From an uncultured Acetobacteraceae bacterium (GTDB lineage: Bacteria > Pseudomonadota > Alphaproteobacteria > Acetobacterales > Acetobacteraceae), in assembly GCA_903907955.1 (NCBI GenBank), contig CAIVPZ010000104.1, positions 1 through 62,548 on the forward strand: a stretch of DNA of 62,548 nucleotides. The letters run 5' to 3'. Under the pieces are notes generated by a model, which searched no databases, had not been told where the DNA came from, and saw only the letters and a program-made list of their open reading frames with translations. Positions 53,018 through 61,950 of the stretch are shown piece after piece; positions within the stretch are counted from its first letter, which is position 1; every line of letters begins with the position of its first letter. A program made the position numbers and the translations under genes.

Positions 53018-53955
53018 CACCGGCCGAGCAGGATCGCCAGCCCGATCGCCAGCCCGACATCGCGGTTGGCCTTGAACAGAAGCAGGCAAAGGCCGGAATC
53101 GTGGATGTCGAGCCGCAAAATCTGCCGGGCGAGCAGCCCGGTCGGCAGCACCATGACGGCGAAGAACAGCCAGGACAGCCCGGCCAGCCAGCCGGCCAGC
53201 CCCAGCAGGGCTACCGTCGCGCCATAGCAGGCGGCCAGGAACGGCCCCGACTGCTCGCCCCACAGCCGGGCGGTGGAGCGCACGCCGATCAGCGCGTCGT
53301 CCTCGCGGTCCTGGTGGGCGTAGATGGTATCGTAGCCGAGAATCCAGGTGATGGCGGCGAGGTAGAGCGCCAGCGCCGCCCAGTCGAGCCGGCCGGCGCC
53401 GGCGGCATAGCCCATCGGCGCCCCCCAGCCGAAGGTGAAGCCGAGCATGACCTGCGGCCACCAGGTCACCCGCTTGGCCAGCGGATACAGCGCCACCAGC
53501 AGCAGCGAGCCCACCCCCATGATCTGCGCCAGCCCGTTCAATTGCAGCAGAATCAGCAGGCTGGGCGTGCACAGCGCGGCCAGGAACAGCACCGCCGTGG
53601 ACAGCGACAGCGCCCCCGAGGCGAGCGGGCGGCCGGCGGTGCGGGTGACGCTGCGGTCCATCTCGCGGTCCCACATGTCGTTGACCACGCAGCCGGCCCC
53701 GCGCATCAGGAAGGCGCCGACGAAGAACAGCGCGATGAGCCACACGGTCAGGCCCGGTGCGGCGCGGGCGAGCAGGATCGACCACAGCCCGGGCAGGAAC
53801 AGCAGCCAGGCGCCGATCGGCCGGTCGAACCGCGCCAGCAGCACGAACGGCACCAGCCGGCGCGGCAGCCGCGCGACCCAGCCGCCGGTGATGATATCCG
53901 TGTGGCCCGCAGGGGAAGCGGGGGGCACGGAGACGGGATCAGTGAGGGATGCCAT
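53014..53955 (-). CDS. ubiA: 4-hydroxybenzoate polyprenyltransferase
   Basis: Integral-membrane enzyme that attaches the isoprenoid tail in ubiquinone synthesis. The 313-residue product has eight or nine hydrophobic helices, the first Asp-rich motif GCVVNDMWDREMDRSVTRT (NDxxDxxxD) and the second YDTIYAHQDREDD (DxxxD), and RFDRPIGAWLLFLPGLWSI at the N-terminus. Its ATG (53953-53955) overlaps the oppositely directed rsmE ATG in the tetramer CATG, so both promoters must lie inside the other gene. Confidence 0.95.
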   Translation of the reverse strand: MASLTDPVSVPPASPAGHTDIITGGWVARLPRRLVPFVLLARFDRPIGAWLLFLPGLWSILLARAAPGLTVWLIALFFVGAFLMRGAGCVVNDMWDREMDRSVTRTAGRPLASGALSLSTAVLFLAALCTPSLLILLQLNGLAQIMGVGSLLLVALYPLAKRVTWWPQVMLGFTFGWGAPMGYAAGAGRLDWAALALYLAAITWILGYDTIYAHQDREDDALIGVRSTARLWGEQSGPFLAACYGATVALLGLAGWLAGLSWLFFAVMVLPTGLLARQILRLDIHDSGLCLLLFKANRDVGLAIGLAILLGRW

Positions 53956-54709
53956 GGCTGCTAATCTGCCTGCCGGCGTGGACGCGTCAACCACCTCGCC
54001 GCGACTGTTCATCGCGGCGTCGCTGTGCGCGGGTGGCACGGCGGTGGCCGCCGCTGCCCAGGCGCACCATCTGGGCACCGTGCTGCGGCGCGGGCCGGGC
54101 GATGCGGTGCGGCTGTTCAACGCCGCCGACGGGGAATGGGCGGCGCGCATCGCCACCCTGCGGCGCGACCGCTGCGAAATCACAATCGGCGCGCGGCTGC
54201 GGCCACCGGCGCCCGAGCCGGATATCTGGCTCGCCTTCGCGCCGCTCAAGCGCGACGCCACCGACCTGCTGGCCGAGAAGGCGACCGAACTCGGCGCCGC
54301 CGCCCTGCTGCCGGTGCTGACCGCGCGCACCCAGGCGGCGCGGGTCAACCTCGACCGGCTGGCGGCGATCGCCACGGCGGCGGCGGAACAGTGCGAGCGG
54401 CTGACCCTGCCACGGATCGCCCCGCCGGTGACGCTGCCGGCGCTGCTGGCGGACTGGCCGCCGGGGCGGCCCCTGGTGGCCGCGCTGGAACGGCAGGGCG
54501 CGCCAGGCATCGCCCCCCTGGCCGGGCCGGCCGGATTGCTGCCGGCCGGGCTGCTGATCGGGCCGGAAGGCGGGTTCACCGGGGCGGAGCTTGACCTTCT
54601 GCGCCGGCATGCCTTTGTTGTCCCTGCCAGCCTCGGCGCCCGCATCCTGCGGGCCGAGACGGCCGCGATCGTCGGGCTGGCGCTGCTGCAGGCGTCGGCC
54701 ACCTGCTGA
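53954..54709 (+). CDS. rsmE: 16S rRNA (uracil-1498-N3)-methyltransferase
   Basis: SPOUT-class enzyme for 16S rRNA m3U1498. The 251-residue product shows the PUA-like N-terminal domain (HHLGTVLRRGPGDAVRLFN), LAFAPLKRDATDLLAEKATELGA, EQCERLTLPRI, LLIGPEGGFTGAELDLLRR (knot with SAM site) and LGARILRAETAAIVGLALLQ. The ATG lies after GAGGG but directly opposite the ubiA start. A GTG at 53978 is the alternative. The TGA stop begins a second-family dispersed repeat. Confidence 0.94.
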   Translation: MAANLPAGVDASTTSPRLFIAASLCAGGTAVAAAAQAHHLGTVLRRGPGDAVRLFNAADGEWAARIATLRRDRCEITIGARLRPPAPEPDIWLAFAPLKRDATDLLAEKATELGAAALLPVLTARTQAARVNLDRLAAIATAAAEQCERLTLPRIAPPVTLPALLADWPPGRPLVAALERQGAPGIAPLAGPAGLLPAGLLIGPEGGFTGAELDLLRRHAFVVPASLGARILRAETAAIVGLALLQASATC

Positions 54710-54776
54710 GAGTTTGTGAATGAAGGCCCGCGACGCGCCGATGCTTCACAAGCTTCGATTGCTTCACAAGCTCTGA
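54707..54776 (+). repeat. Second-family dispersed repeat, rsmE copy
   Basis: Starts at the rsmE stop (TGAGAGTTTGTGAATGAAG, then GCCCGCGACGCG), carries GCTTCACAAGCT twice (54743-54754, 54761-54772) and ends in TTCGATTGCTTCACAAGC then TCT. Ends form the AGAGTTTGTGAA / TTCACAAGCTCT inverted repeat. About 30 bases shorter than the hupL copy but with the same boundary relative to a stop codon. Confidence 0.8.
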
Positions 54777-54818
54777 GATACGCAACGGCGCCACCGCGCC
54801 CGCTGGAACGGAATCACG

Positions 54819-56216
54819 ATGTCGAATCCCGGAGATGCCGACGCGACGCCGATCACGTCGACGCGCCAGCTGGCCGAATACCTCGCCGTCGGCGGCAAGC
54901 CGCGCGCGCGGTTCAGCATCGGCACCGAGCACGAGAAATTCGGTTTTCGCCAGTCCGACTTCACCGCCCCGCCCTACGAGCCGGGCGGCATCCGCGCCGT
55001 GCTGGAGGGCATGGCGGCGGCGGATGACTGGGAGCCGATCCTGGACCGCGGCAACCCGATCGGACTGAAGAAGGACAACGCGTCGGTGTCGCTGGAGCCG
55101 GCCGGGCAACTCGAACTGTCCGGCGGGCTGGCCGCCACCCTGCACGAGACCGAGTCCGAGCTGGCGGCGCACCTGGCGCTGGTCCGGCAGGTGGCCGGGC
55201 CGCTCGGCATCGGCTTCGCCCCGCTCGGCTTCCACCCGACGCTGACCCGCGCGCAGATGCCGTGGATGCCGAAAGGGCGCTACGCCATCATGCGCCGGCA
55301 CATGCCCAGGGTGGGCACGCTCGGGCTCGACATGATGACGCGCACCTGCACCGTGCAGGTCAACCTCGACTTCGCCGACGAGGCGGACATGGTGCGCAAG
55401 ATGCGGGTGGCGCTGGCGCTGCAGCCGGTGGCGACCGCGCTGTTCGCCAATTCGCCGTTCACCGAGGGGCGGCCGAACGGCTACCTGTCCTACCGCGCGC
55501 ATGTCTGGAGCGACACCGACCCCACCCGCACCGGCACGCCGCCGGTGTTTTTCGAGGACGGGTTCGGCTTCGAGCGCTATGCGGAATGGCTGGTGGACAG
55601 CGTGCCGATGTATTTCGTGTATCGCAACGGCCACTACGTGGACCTGGCCGGGCAGTCGTTCCGCCGCTTCATGCAGGGGGCGTTCGCCGGTTCCCAGGCA
55701 GGCATCACGGAAGCGGGCATCACCGAAGCGGGCATCGCCACCATGGGCGACGCCGCCGACCACCTGACCACGGTGTTCACCGATGTGCGGCTGAAGCGCT
55801 TCATCGAAATGCGCGGCGCCGATGCCGGCACGCCGGAGATGATGGTGGCGCAATCGGCACTGTGGGTGGGCCTGCTGTACGATGAGGCGGCGCTGGCGGC
55901 GGCGGCGGCGCTGGTGCGGCGGCATCCCTGGACCGAATTCGCGGCGCTGCGCCCGCTGGTGGCACGGCAGGCGCTGGATGCGCCCTGGCAGGCCGGCACG
56001 GTGCGCGACCTGGCGCGCGACGTGGTGGCGATCGCCCGCGACGGGCTGGCAGCGCGGGCGCGGTGCGATTCCCAGGGCCGCTCCGAATCCGCGCTGCTCG
56101 CGCCGCTTGAGGCATTGGTGGCCGGGGCGCCGACCCAGGCGGAACGCTGGCTGGCATTGTTTCACGGCGAATGGAATGGCGATATCACGGGAATATTCCG
56201 CGCTGCGGCAATCTGA
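54819..56216 (+). CDS. gshA: Glutamate-cysteine ligase, plant/alphaproteobacterial type
   Basis: First step of glutathione synthesis. The 465-residue product has GTEHEKFGFR with the substrate-binding residues, IGLKKDNASVSLEPAGQLELSG-like text, LGFHPT, RHMPRVGTLGLDMM and the QVNLDFADEADMVRKMRVAL block, all typical of the GCS2/plant-type enzyme. Near residue 288 there is a short in-frame triplication (GITEAGITEAGI). ATG at 54819 follows GGAACGG. No gshB is adjacent. Confidence 0.96.
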   Translation: MSNPGDADATPITSTRQLAEYLAVGGKPRARFSIGTEHEKFGFRQSDFTAPPYEPGGIRAVLEGMAAADDWEPILDRGNPIGLKKDNASVSLEPAGQLELSGGLAATLHETESELAAHLALVRQVAGPLGIGFAPLGFHPTLTRAQMPWMPKGRYAIMRRHMPRVGTLGLDMMTRTCTVQVNLDFADEADMVRKMRVALALQPVATALFANSPFTEGRPNGYLSYRAHVWSDTDPTRTGTPPVFFEDGFGFERYAEWLVDSVPMYFVYRNGHYVDLAGQSFRRFMQGAFAGSQAGITEAGITEAGIATMGDAADHLTTVFTDVRLKRFIEMRGADAGTPEMMVAQSALWVGLLYDEAALAAAAALVRRHPWTEFAALRPLVARQALDAPWQAGTVRDLARDVVAIARDGLAARARCDSQGRSESALLAPLEALVAGAPTQAERWLALFHGEWNGDITGIFRAAAI

Positions 56217-56348
56217 CGTTGCCGCGTTGACGGACGTGACGCAAGGACGCGAAACGGCGGCATAGAACACGTGTGTCATGACGCTGAATGCACGTTTTGA
56301 TTGCGGCGCTACTTGCCAGCACACGATAAGCGGGTGCTTAATGAACGG

Positions 56349-58463
56349 ATGAGCGTTGCGTCATCCGCGTGGGCTGCCTCGGTCTCGTCCTGCATGCGCG
56401 GCGAGCCGGTACTCGTTCGGCTGCGATTGATCGGCCAGATGGAAGCCTGGACGCTCACCAGCCAGTCCGTGCTGCCGACCGGGCGCAAGACCCGGGCGCT
56501 GCTGGCGGTGCTGGCGCTGTCCACGCCGCGCCCGGTGCTGCGCGGCAAGATGGCCGAACTGCTGTGGAGCCGCCGGCCCGAGGAGCAGGCGCGCGCCTCG
56601 TTGCGCCAGGAAATCCATCGGCTGAGCGAGGCGATGGCGCCGGTCGACGGGCGCAGCCTGGCAATCAGCCGCGACCACCTGATGCTGCGGCCCGGCACGG
56701 TGTGGATCGACGTGGATGAGGTGCTGCGCGCAACGCCGGAGCGGCCGGCGGCGCTGTCGCTGCTGGACGGCGAATTGCTGGAAGACCTGGACGGCGTCGA
56801 CCCGGCCTTCGACACCTGGCTGGGGGGCGAGCGCGAGCGGCTGATGGACCGCGCCCGTGTGCTGGCGGAGCAGTTGTTGCGGGAAACCACCGATTCGGAC
56901 CAGGCGGTCGCCGCGGCGCACCAGCTGCTGGCCATCGACCGCGCCCATGAGGGGGCGTGGCGGGCGCTGATGCGCGCCTATGCCGGGCGCGGCGAGCGTG
57001 GCATGGCGATCCAGGCCTACGAGCGCTGCCGCAGCGTGCTGTCGGACCAGCTCGACGCCAATCCCTCCGAGGAGACCCAGCGCGTGGCGGCGGATATCCG
57101 TGCCGCCGCGCCGGTGTCACGCCCGGTGCAGGCGCCGCCGGTGCAGGTTCAGGTGCCGCCGCGGCCGGATCAGCACCTGCCGGCGCGCCCGCCGCCGCGC
57201 ACCGAAGCACGCCACGAAACCCGGGTTGAGCCGCGGACCGAGCTGCGGCCGCAGGCCCCGCGCGGCGGCGCCCGGGTCGGCGTGCTGCCGTTGCAGACGA
57301 TCGGCACCACCGAGGCGGAGGCGCATCTCGCCACCGGGCTCGCCGACGAGATCACCGCGGCCCTGGCGCGGTTTCGCTGGATGTTCCTGGTTTCCTCCAG
57401 TTCGCTGGCCCGCTTCGCCGTCCAGACCCGCGACGAGGCGGCGGTGCGGCGGGCCTTCAACATCGACTACCTGCTCGACGGCAGCATCCACCACGTGCCG
57501 GACCGGTTGCGGGTGGCGCTGCGGCTGCTGGACCTGCGCGCCGGCAACCAGGTGGTGTGGTCGCGGCGGTTCGACCGCGACCTGAAGGATCTGCTGACGC
57601 TGCAGGACGAGGTGGCGGCGGAGGTGGTGGCGCAGATCGACCCGGAGATCCTGCTGATCGAGGGGCAGCGCCTGGCCGCGCGGCCGCCGGTTGACGTCAC
57701 CGCCTATGAGCTGGTGCTGCGCGCGCTGCCGCTGCTGTCGCGGCTGGAGCGGGCGCAGTTCATGCATGGCGGCGACCTGCTGCACCAGGCCATCACGCTG
57801 GAACCGGACTATGCCGCTGCCCACGCATGGTACGCGTTCTGGCACATCTTCCTGTTCGGCCAGGCCTGGACCCATGATGCGCATGCGGTCATGACCGAGG
57901 CAGGGCGGCTGGCCAACCGGGCGATCGCGCTCGATCCGCAGGACGCGCGGGGGCTGGCGATCGCCGGGCATGTGCGCGCCTTCCTGCACCGGCGGCTGCA
58001 TGAGGCGCTGGCCCTGCACGAGCGGGCGCTGCGGGTGAACCCCAATCTGGCGATGGCCTGGGCACTGTCGGCGGCGGCCTTCGCCTTCCTGGGCAGCCTC
58101 GACGAGGCGGAGCGCCGCATGCAGCGCTACAAGAAGCTTTCGCCGCTCGACCCGCACGCGTTCCTGTACGATACCGTGTTCATTCTGGTGCCCCTGCTCA
58201 AGCACGACCACGAGGCGGCGGTGGTGGCCGGGCGCGAGGTCAGCGAAATGAACCCGGCCTTTTCGGCGGCGTGCAAGCCCTACCTGGCGGCGCTCGGCCA
58301 TCTCGGCCGACTGGATGAGGCCGCGCTGGTGCGCGAGCGGCTGCTGTCGATCGAGCCGAAATTCAGCGCTGCCCGTTTCCTCGAATTCACCCCGTTCGAG
58401 CGGCCCAAGGACCGCGCGCACTACGCCGCCGGGCTGCGTCTGGCAGGGCTGCCGGAGGCATAG
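56349..58463 (+). CDS. BTAD-type transcriptional regulator with TPR/TolB-like C-terminus
   Basis: A 704-residue soluble regulator. The N-terminus (about 15-100) is a winged-helix/OmpR-like domain opening VRLRLIGQMEAWT, followed by a BTAD helical domain (about 105-260, with AAHQLLAIDRAHEGAWRALM and RCRSVLSDQL). A Pro-rich linker (about 260-310, PPVQVQVPPRP) leads to a FlgO/TolB-N-like domain (VGVLPLQTIGTTEAEAHLATGLADEI, DYLLDGSIHHV). TPR repeats (about 490-690) end the protein. Such proteins resemble CadC/adenylate-cyclase-type regulators lacking a catalytic domain. ATGs at 56301 and 56394 are alternatives. Its target is unknown; gshA lies directly upstream. Confidence 0.8.
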   Translation: MSVASSAWAASVSSCMRGEPVLVRLRLIGQMEAWTLTSQSVLPTGRKTRALLAVLALSTPRPVLRGKMAELLWSRRPEEQARASLRQEIHRLSEAMAPVDGRSLAISRDHLMLRPGTVWIDVDEVLRATPERPAALSLLDGELLEDLDGVDPAFDTWLGGERERLMDRARVLAEQLLRETTDSDQAVAAAHQLLAIDRAHEGAWRALMRAYAGRGERGMAIQAYERCRSVLSDQLDANPSEETQRVAADIRAAAPVSRPVQAPPVQVQVPPRPDQHLPARPPPRTEARHETRVEPRTELRPQAPRGGARVGVLPLQTIGTTEAEAHLATGLADEITAALARFRWMFLVSSSSLARFAVQTRDEAAVRRAFNIDYLLDGSIHHVPDRLRVALRLLDLRAGNQVVWSRRFDRDLKDLLTLQDEVAAEVVAQIDPEILLIEGQRLAARPPVDVTAYELVLRALPLLSRLERAQFMHGGDLLHQAITLEPDYAAAHAWYAFWHIFLFGQAWTHDAHAVMTEAGRLANRAIALDPQDARGLAIAGHVRAFLHRRLHEALALHERALRVNPNLAMAWALSAAAFAFLGSLDEAERRMQRYKKLSPLDPHAFLYDTVFILVPLLKHDHEAAVVAGREVSEMNPAFSAACKPYLAALGHLGRLDEAALVRERLLSIEPKFSAARFLEFTPFERPKDRAHYAAGLRLAGLPEA

Positions 58464-58521
58464 GACAGCACCGTCGGTGACGGTGCGCCGGCGGACGGAC
58501 CGGCCGAAACCATGCGCGTGG

Positions 58522-58875
58522 TCAGGCGGCCTCGTGCAGCTTCAGCACCGGGCGGATGAAGTGCAGCGCCGCTTCGAAACTGGCATGGCGACCCAGCACC
58601 TGACCGCGGATGCAGTCGGTGACGCGCCAGTTCATGCCTTCGGGCACGATCGTGTAGGCCGGATTGGGGTTCTCGCGCACCCAGACCACCACGGTGTCGG
58701 GGTCGGCCCGGCCCGGCGCGGCCTGGCAGACCGAGGCATCGCACAGGCCCATGCAGCGGCCCGCATCAAGCCAACGCTTCAGCACCGCCCGATGATGCGC
58801 CAGCAGCCGTTGCCGCAGCACGACCACGTTCGGGCCGGCGTAACCTTGCCTCGGTTTCGTCCGTCGATTGAGCAT
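58522..58875 (-). CDS. Uncharacterised 117-residue protein
   Basis: No family recognised. It has a basic N-terminus (MLNRRTKPRQGYAG), a helix VVVLRQRLLAHHRAVLKRWL, three cysteines in CMGLCDASVC, then a strand-rich half with VVVWVRENPNPAYTIVPEG and a C-terminal FEAALHFIRPVLKLHEA. The Cys-X3-Cys-X4-Cys spacing could bind metal but may be chance. No signal peptide. It stands alone, separated from MarR by 184 bases that include a palindrome. Confidence 0.55.
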   Translation of the reverse strand: MLNRRTKPRQGYAGPNVVVLRQRLLAHHRAVLKRWLDAGRCMGLCDASVCQAAPGRADPDTVVVWVRENPNPAYTIVPEGMNWRVTDCIRGQVLGRHASFEAALHFIRPVLKLHEAA

Positions 58876-58954
58876 GGCAGGGGCCTCACGAACGCGTTAC
58901 GTCTATTATCCACCCCTGGGTTGCCGAGCCAAGAAGACTCACGATTGTTCCGCC

Positions 58955-58972
58955 AACACCCGCCCGGGTGTT
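58955..58972. promoter_or_regulatory. Palindrome upstream of the 117-residue gene
   Basis: AACACCCGCCCGGGTGTT is a perfect seven-base dyad with a four-base centre, 80 bases upstream of the gene start and next to a GCAAAAAA run and an AT-rich stretch (58993-59005). A regulator site such as for the nearby MarR is possible; a terminator is less so, because the A-run is on the wrong side for the minus strand. Confidence 0.35.
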
Positions 58973-59059
58973 GCAAAAAAGACGCACCGTTGCAATAATA
59001 TAATCACGCCACGGAACGAACCGGTCACGCGCACTTCGCCGGCCACAACATTCCCGGAC

Positions 59060-59584
59060 TTATGGTTCGATAGCGAACTGTGATGGTGGGGACTCTTGTT
59101 CAGGGGCAAGGCATTCCCCGCCGCCGCCCGGCCCGCCCGGCCGGGCCGCCGCCATGCCCAGCGCGCGCAGCAACGCGCCCAGCCTGACCACATCCGCGGC
59201 CGGCAGCCCGGCCATGGCGCGGGCAATATCGGCGGCGTGACGCGGAAACAGCTCCTCGATCAGCGCCCGCCCGCGATCGGTCAGCTCCACCCGCACGGCG
59301 CGCCGGTCATGCGGGTCGCGCTCCCGGCGCACCAGTTCGCGCCGCGCCAGCTTGTCCACCACGTCGGTCATGTTGCCGGCACTGGTCAGCACCTTGCGGC
59401 CCAGCTCCCGATGCGTCATCGCGCCCTTGTGCAGCAGCGCCTCCAGCACGCCGAGCTGGGTCGGCGTCAGGCCGCAGGCGGCCAGCGCAGGCTCGACCCG
59501 GGCCAGCACCGCGCGGCTGGCGCGCATCAGCTTCACATAGGCGCGGACGGCCTGCTCGACCGCCGGGTCATCGACGCCGTACAC
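59060..59584 (-). CDS. MarR-family transcriptional regulator
   Basis: A 174-residue winged-helix repressor. It shows AVLARVEPALAACGLTPTQLGVLEALL (helices 1-2), MTHRELGRKVLTSAGNMTDVVDKLARRELVRRE (recognition helix), DPHDRRAVRVELTDRG (wing, family signature) and a dimer helix. The C-terminal 25 residues are Gly/Pro-rich and not conserved. GTG at 59584 lies one base after the universal stress protein stop, so the two are translationally coupled. The signal sensed is unknown. Confidence 0.9.
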   Translation of the reverse strand: MYGVDDPAVEQAVRAYVKLMRASRAVLARVEPALAACGLTPTQLGVLEALLHKGAMTHRELGRKVLTSAGNMTDVVDKLARRELVRRERDPHDRRAVRVELTDRGRALIEELFPRHAADIARAMAGLPAADVVRLGALLRALGMAAARPGGPGGGGECLAPEQESPPSQFAIEP

Positions 59585-59585
59585 G

Positions 59586-60455
59586 TCACCGGTTCATCAG
59601 CACGGGAAGATCGGCCTTCTCGAGTGCATGGCGTGTAACCCCTCCCATGATGAACTGGCGCAGGCGCGAATGCGAATAGGCCCCCATGCATAACATGTCG
59701 GCGGCGAAATCGTGCACCGCCTTCAGCAGCCCCGCGCCGACGTCGCGTTCGACCGGCCGGAAGGTGGCCAGTTCCGCCGCAATGCCGTGCAGCGCCAGGT
59801 AGTCGAGCAGCTCGGGCGCGCCGGGACCGCGGCGCTGGTACTCCTCGGACGACAGCACCCGCACCGCCCCCGCCTGCTCCAGCCAGGGCAGCGCCGCCGC
59901 CACCGCCGCGGCGGCATGGGCGGTTCCGTTCCAGGCCACGGCGATGCGCCGCCCGAGGCTGGCCGGCGCCTGCCGCGGCGCGATCAGCAGCGGCCGGCCG
60001 GAATCGAACAGCACCGCATGCAGTGCGTCGGAGGACGAGGCGTCCTGGTCCGCCTCGGGGTGCGGCACGATGGTGAGATCGGCCAGCCTGGCCTGCTGGG
60101 CGACCAGATCCGCCTCGCGGCCAGTGACGGCGGCGAAGCTGGCGGTGGCGCCGCCGACGCCGCCGCGGGCCTCCCGCACGGTCACGCCGTTTTCGGCCAC
60201 GAAGCGATCGAACATGTCGCGCACCGCATGGGCGCGGGCGGTGCTTTCCCGGTCGGTGGCCGCCATCATGTCCTGGATCATGGTGCCGGTCAGGCCCTCG
60301 CCGGCCAGCGGGGCCACGTCGCGGCTGTCCATGCGCACGTGCAGCACGGTGACATGGGCATTCCAGATGCGGGCAACCATCAAGGCGGTGACCAGCGCCG
60401 CCTCACCGGCGGCGACGCCCGTCAGCGGCAGCAGCAGCTTGCGGATGGCCATCAT
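59586..60455 (-). CDS. Universal stress protein family
   Basis: A 289-residue tandem UspA protein. The N-terminal half starts IRKLLLPLTGVAAGEAALV and has lost its nucleotide motif. The C-terminal half retains the ATP-binding signature GAYSHSRLRQFIMGGVTRH (G-2X-G-9X-GXT). Soluble, expected to respond to stress or energy limitation. Overlaps the previous gene's stop by four bases (ATGA), giving the operon pdxH - APH/AAA - usp - marR. Confidence 0.88.
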   Translation of the reverse strand: MMAIRKLLLPLTGVAAGEAALVTALMVARIWNAHVTVLHVRMDSRDVAPLAGEGLTGTMIQDMMAATDRESTARAHAVRDMFDRFVAENGVTVREARGGVGGATASFAAVTGREADLVAQQARLADLTIVPHPEADQDASSSDALHAVLFDSGRPLLIAPRQAPASLGRRIAVAWNGTAHAAAAVAAALPWLEQAGAVRVLSSEEYQRRGPGAPELLDYLALHGIAAELATFRPVERDVGAGLLKAVHDFAADMLCMGAYSHSRLRQFIMGGVTRHALEKADLPVLMNR

Positions 60456-61948
60456 CGATCTCCCCAGGCACGCGGCCGAGGCGTTTTCAGCGCCCGCCGC
60501 ACCGCCGCCAGCGCCGCCGCCGCGTCGGTGGCATCCACCGCCAGCCAGTCACCGCCTGCCCTGGCGCCGGCGCGGCCAGCGGCACGGCGCAGCACCGCCA
60601 CATCGGCATCCGAGGCATCACCGCTGCGGCCGGCCACGCGCGCTGCCAGCACGTCGAGCGGCGCCTCCAGCCAGGCGCCGAGAAAATGGGCCGTTCCGGC
60701 CGCCCGTGCAACGCAGGCGCGGTCGGCGGGGTCGAGGAAGGTGGCATCGGCGATGGCGGCGTGCCCGGCCGCCACCGTGTCGCCCGCCGCGCGGCAGAGT
60801 TCGGCCAGCACCGCGCGGCTGACCGGCTCGGCATAGGCGGAGTCCGGCAGGCGCTGCTCGGGGGCCACGCCATGCCGGCGCTTGCGAATCTCGTCGCTGC
60901 GCAGCACCAGGGCGCCGGGGGCGGCGCCGAGCGCGGGCGCCAGCGCGCGCGCCAGGGTGGACTTGCCGCTGCCCGGCAGCCCGCCCACCGCCACCACCAC
61001 CGGCGGCGGCGGGTGCAGATAGGCCAGCGCCGCCGCCAGATAGCGCGCCGACTGCGCCCCCCGGCCGCGGCTGGCCTCGACATGGGCGCGCACCATGGCG
61101 CGCAGCGACAGAAACGGCGGCAGCCCGGCCACCAGGGCGGCATCGCCGGTGCGGGCGACATAGCGGTTCAGCAACCGGTTGGCGGCCGGCCGGCCGGCCC
61201 GCACGTCGAGATCCATCAGCAGGAAGGCGAGGTCATAGCCGAGGTCGATGGTGGCCATGTCCTCGTCGAACTCCAGCGCGTCGAACGGCACCGGCCGGCC
61301 CTGCCAGAGGCAGATGTTGCCGAGATGCAGGTCGCCATGGGCGCGGCGGACGAAGCCGCCGGCGCCCCGCGCGCCCAGCCAGGCCGCCCGGGCGGCCAGC
61401 GCGGCCAGCACCCCTGCCCGCCATTCCTGCACGCGCGGCTCCGGCAGGCCGGCGGCCAGCGCCGATTGGGCGTTGCCCTCGGCCACGCCGCGCATCGCCG
61501 CCGCCTGGTCCTTTGCCGCCGGGGGCAGGGCGGCATGCCAGGCGGCCACCGAATCGCCGAGCGCATCCAGCATGCCGGGCGCGAACCCGCCGGCGAGGCG
61601 GTGCTCCAGGAAATCCGCCGCCGGCACGCGGGCCATGCGCACCACCCAGTCCACCGGCTCGCCCGCGCCGCCCAGCGCGAGCGTCCCGTCCGGCCGGCGC
61701 ACCACCGCCACCACGTCGCGATACAGGCCGGGCGCGGCGGCGCTGTTGAGGTCCAGTTCCCGCAACGCGGTGCGATGGCGCTCGGCGAGCGGCGAGAAAT
61801 CGACGAACGGAAACCGCACCGCCTTGCGCAGCTTCCACACCGTGTCGGCGCCGAGGAAAACCGCGGAAATATGCGTCTCGACCGGCGGCGCACCGGCCAG
61901 CGCCCGCAGCAGCGCCGCAACCTCGGCCTGGGCGGCAGGAATGGCCAC
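60452..61948 (-). CDS. Aminoglycoside phosphotransferase-like / AAA ATP-binding fusion protein
   Basis: A 498-residue fusion of two halves. Residues about 15-315 form an APH-like kinase fold: KAVRFPFVDFS, the catalytic FVRRAHGDLHLGNICLW and FDALEFDEDMATIDLGYDLAFL as metal loop. Residues about 335-498 are a P-loop kinase: VVAVGGLPGSGKSTLARALA, then VLRSDEIRKRRHGV and DATFLDPADR. The family is widely annotated as bifunctional aminoglycoside phosphotransferase/ATP-binding protein, though the true substrate is not known. GTG at 61948 was chosen because it follows the pdxH TAG by two bases. Confidence 0.85.
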   Translation of the reverse strand: MAIPAAQAEVAALLRALAGAPPVETHISAVFLGADTVWKLRKAVRFPFVDFSPLAERHRTALRELDLNSAAAPGLYRDVVAVVRRPDGTLALGGAGEPVDWVVRMARVPAADFLEHRLAGGFAPGMLDALGDSVAAWHAALPPAAKDQAAAMRGVAEGNAQSALAAGLPEPRVQEWRAGVLAALAARAAWLGARGAGGFVRRAHGDLHLGNICLWQGRPVPFDALEFDEDMATIDLGYDLAFLLMDLDVRAGRPAANRLLNRYVARTGDAALVAGLPPFLSLRAMVRAHVEASRGRGAQSARYLAAALAYLHPPPPVVVAVGGLPGSGKSTLARALAPALGAAPGALVLRSDEIRKRRHGVAPEQRLPDSAYAEPVSRAVLAELCRAAGDTVAAGHAAIADATFLDPADRACVARAAGTAHFLGAWLEAPLDVLAARVAGRSGDASDADVAVLRRAAGRAGARAGGDWLAVDATDAAAALAAVRRALKTPRPRAWGDR

Positions 61949-61950
61949 GC

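Noticed and set aside
60452-61948. Aminoglycoside resistance gene
   Set aside because: The APH-like half belongs to a chromosomal fusion family whose label is historical; the sequence gives no evidence for drug resistance.
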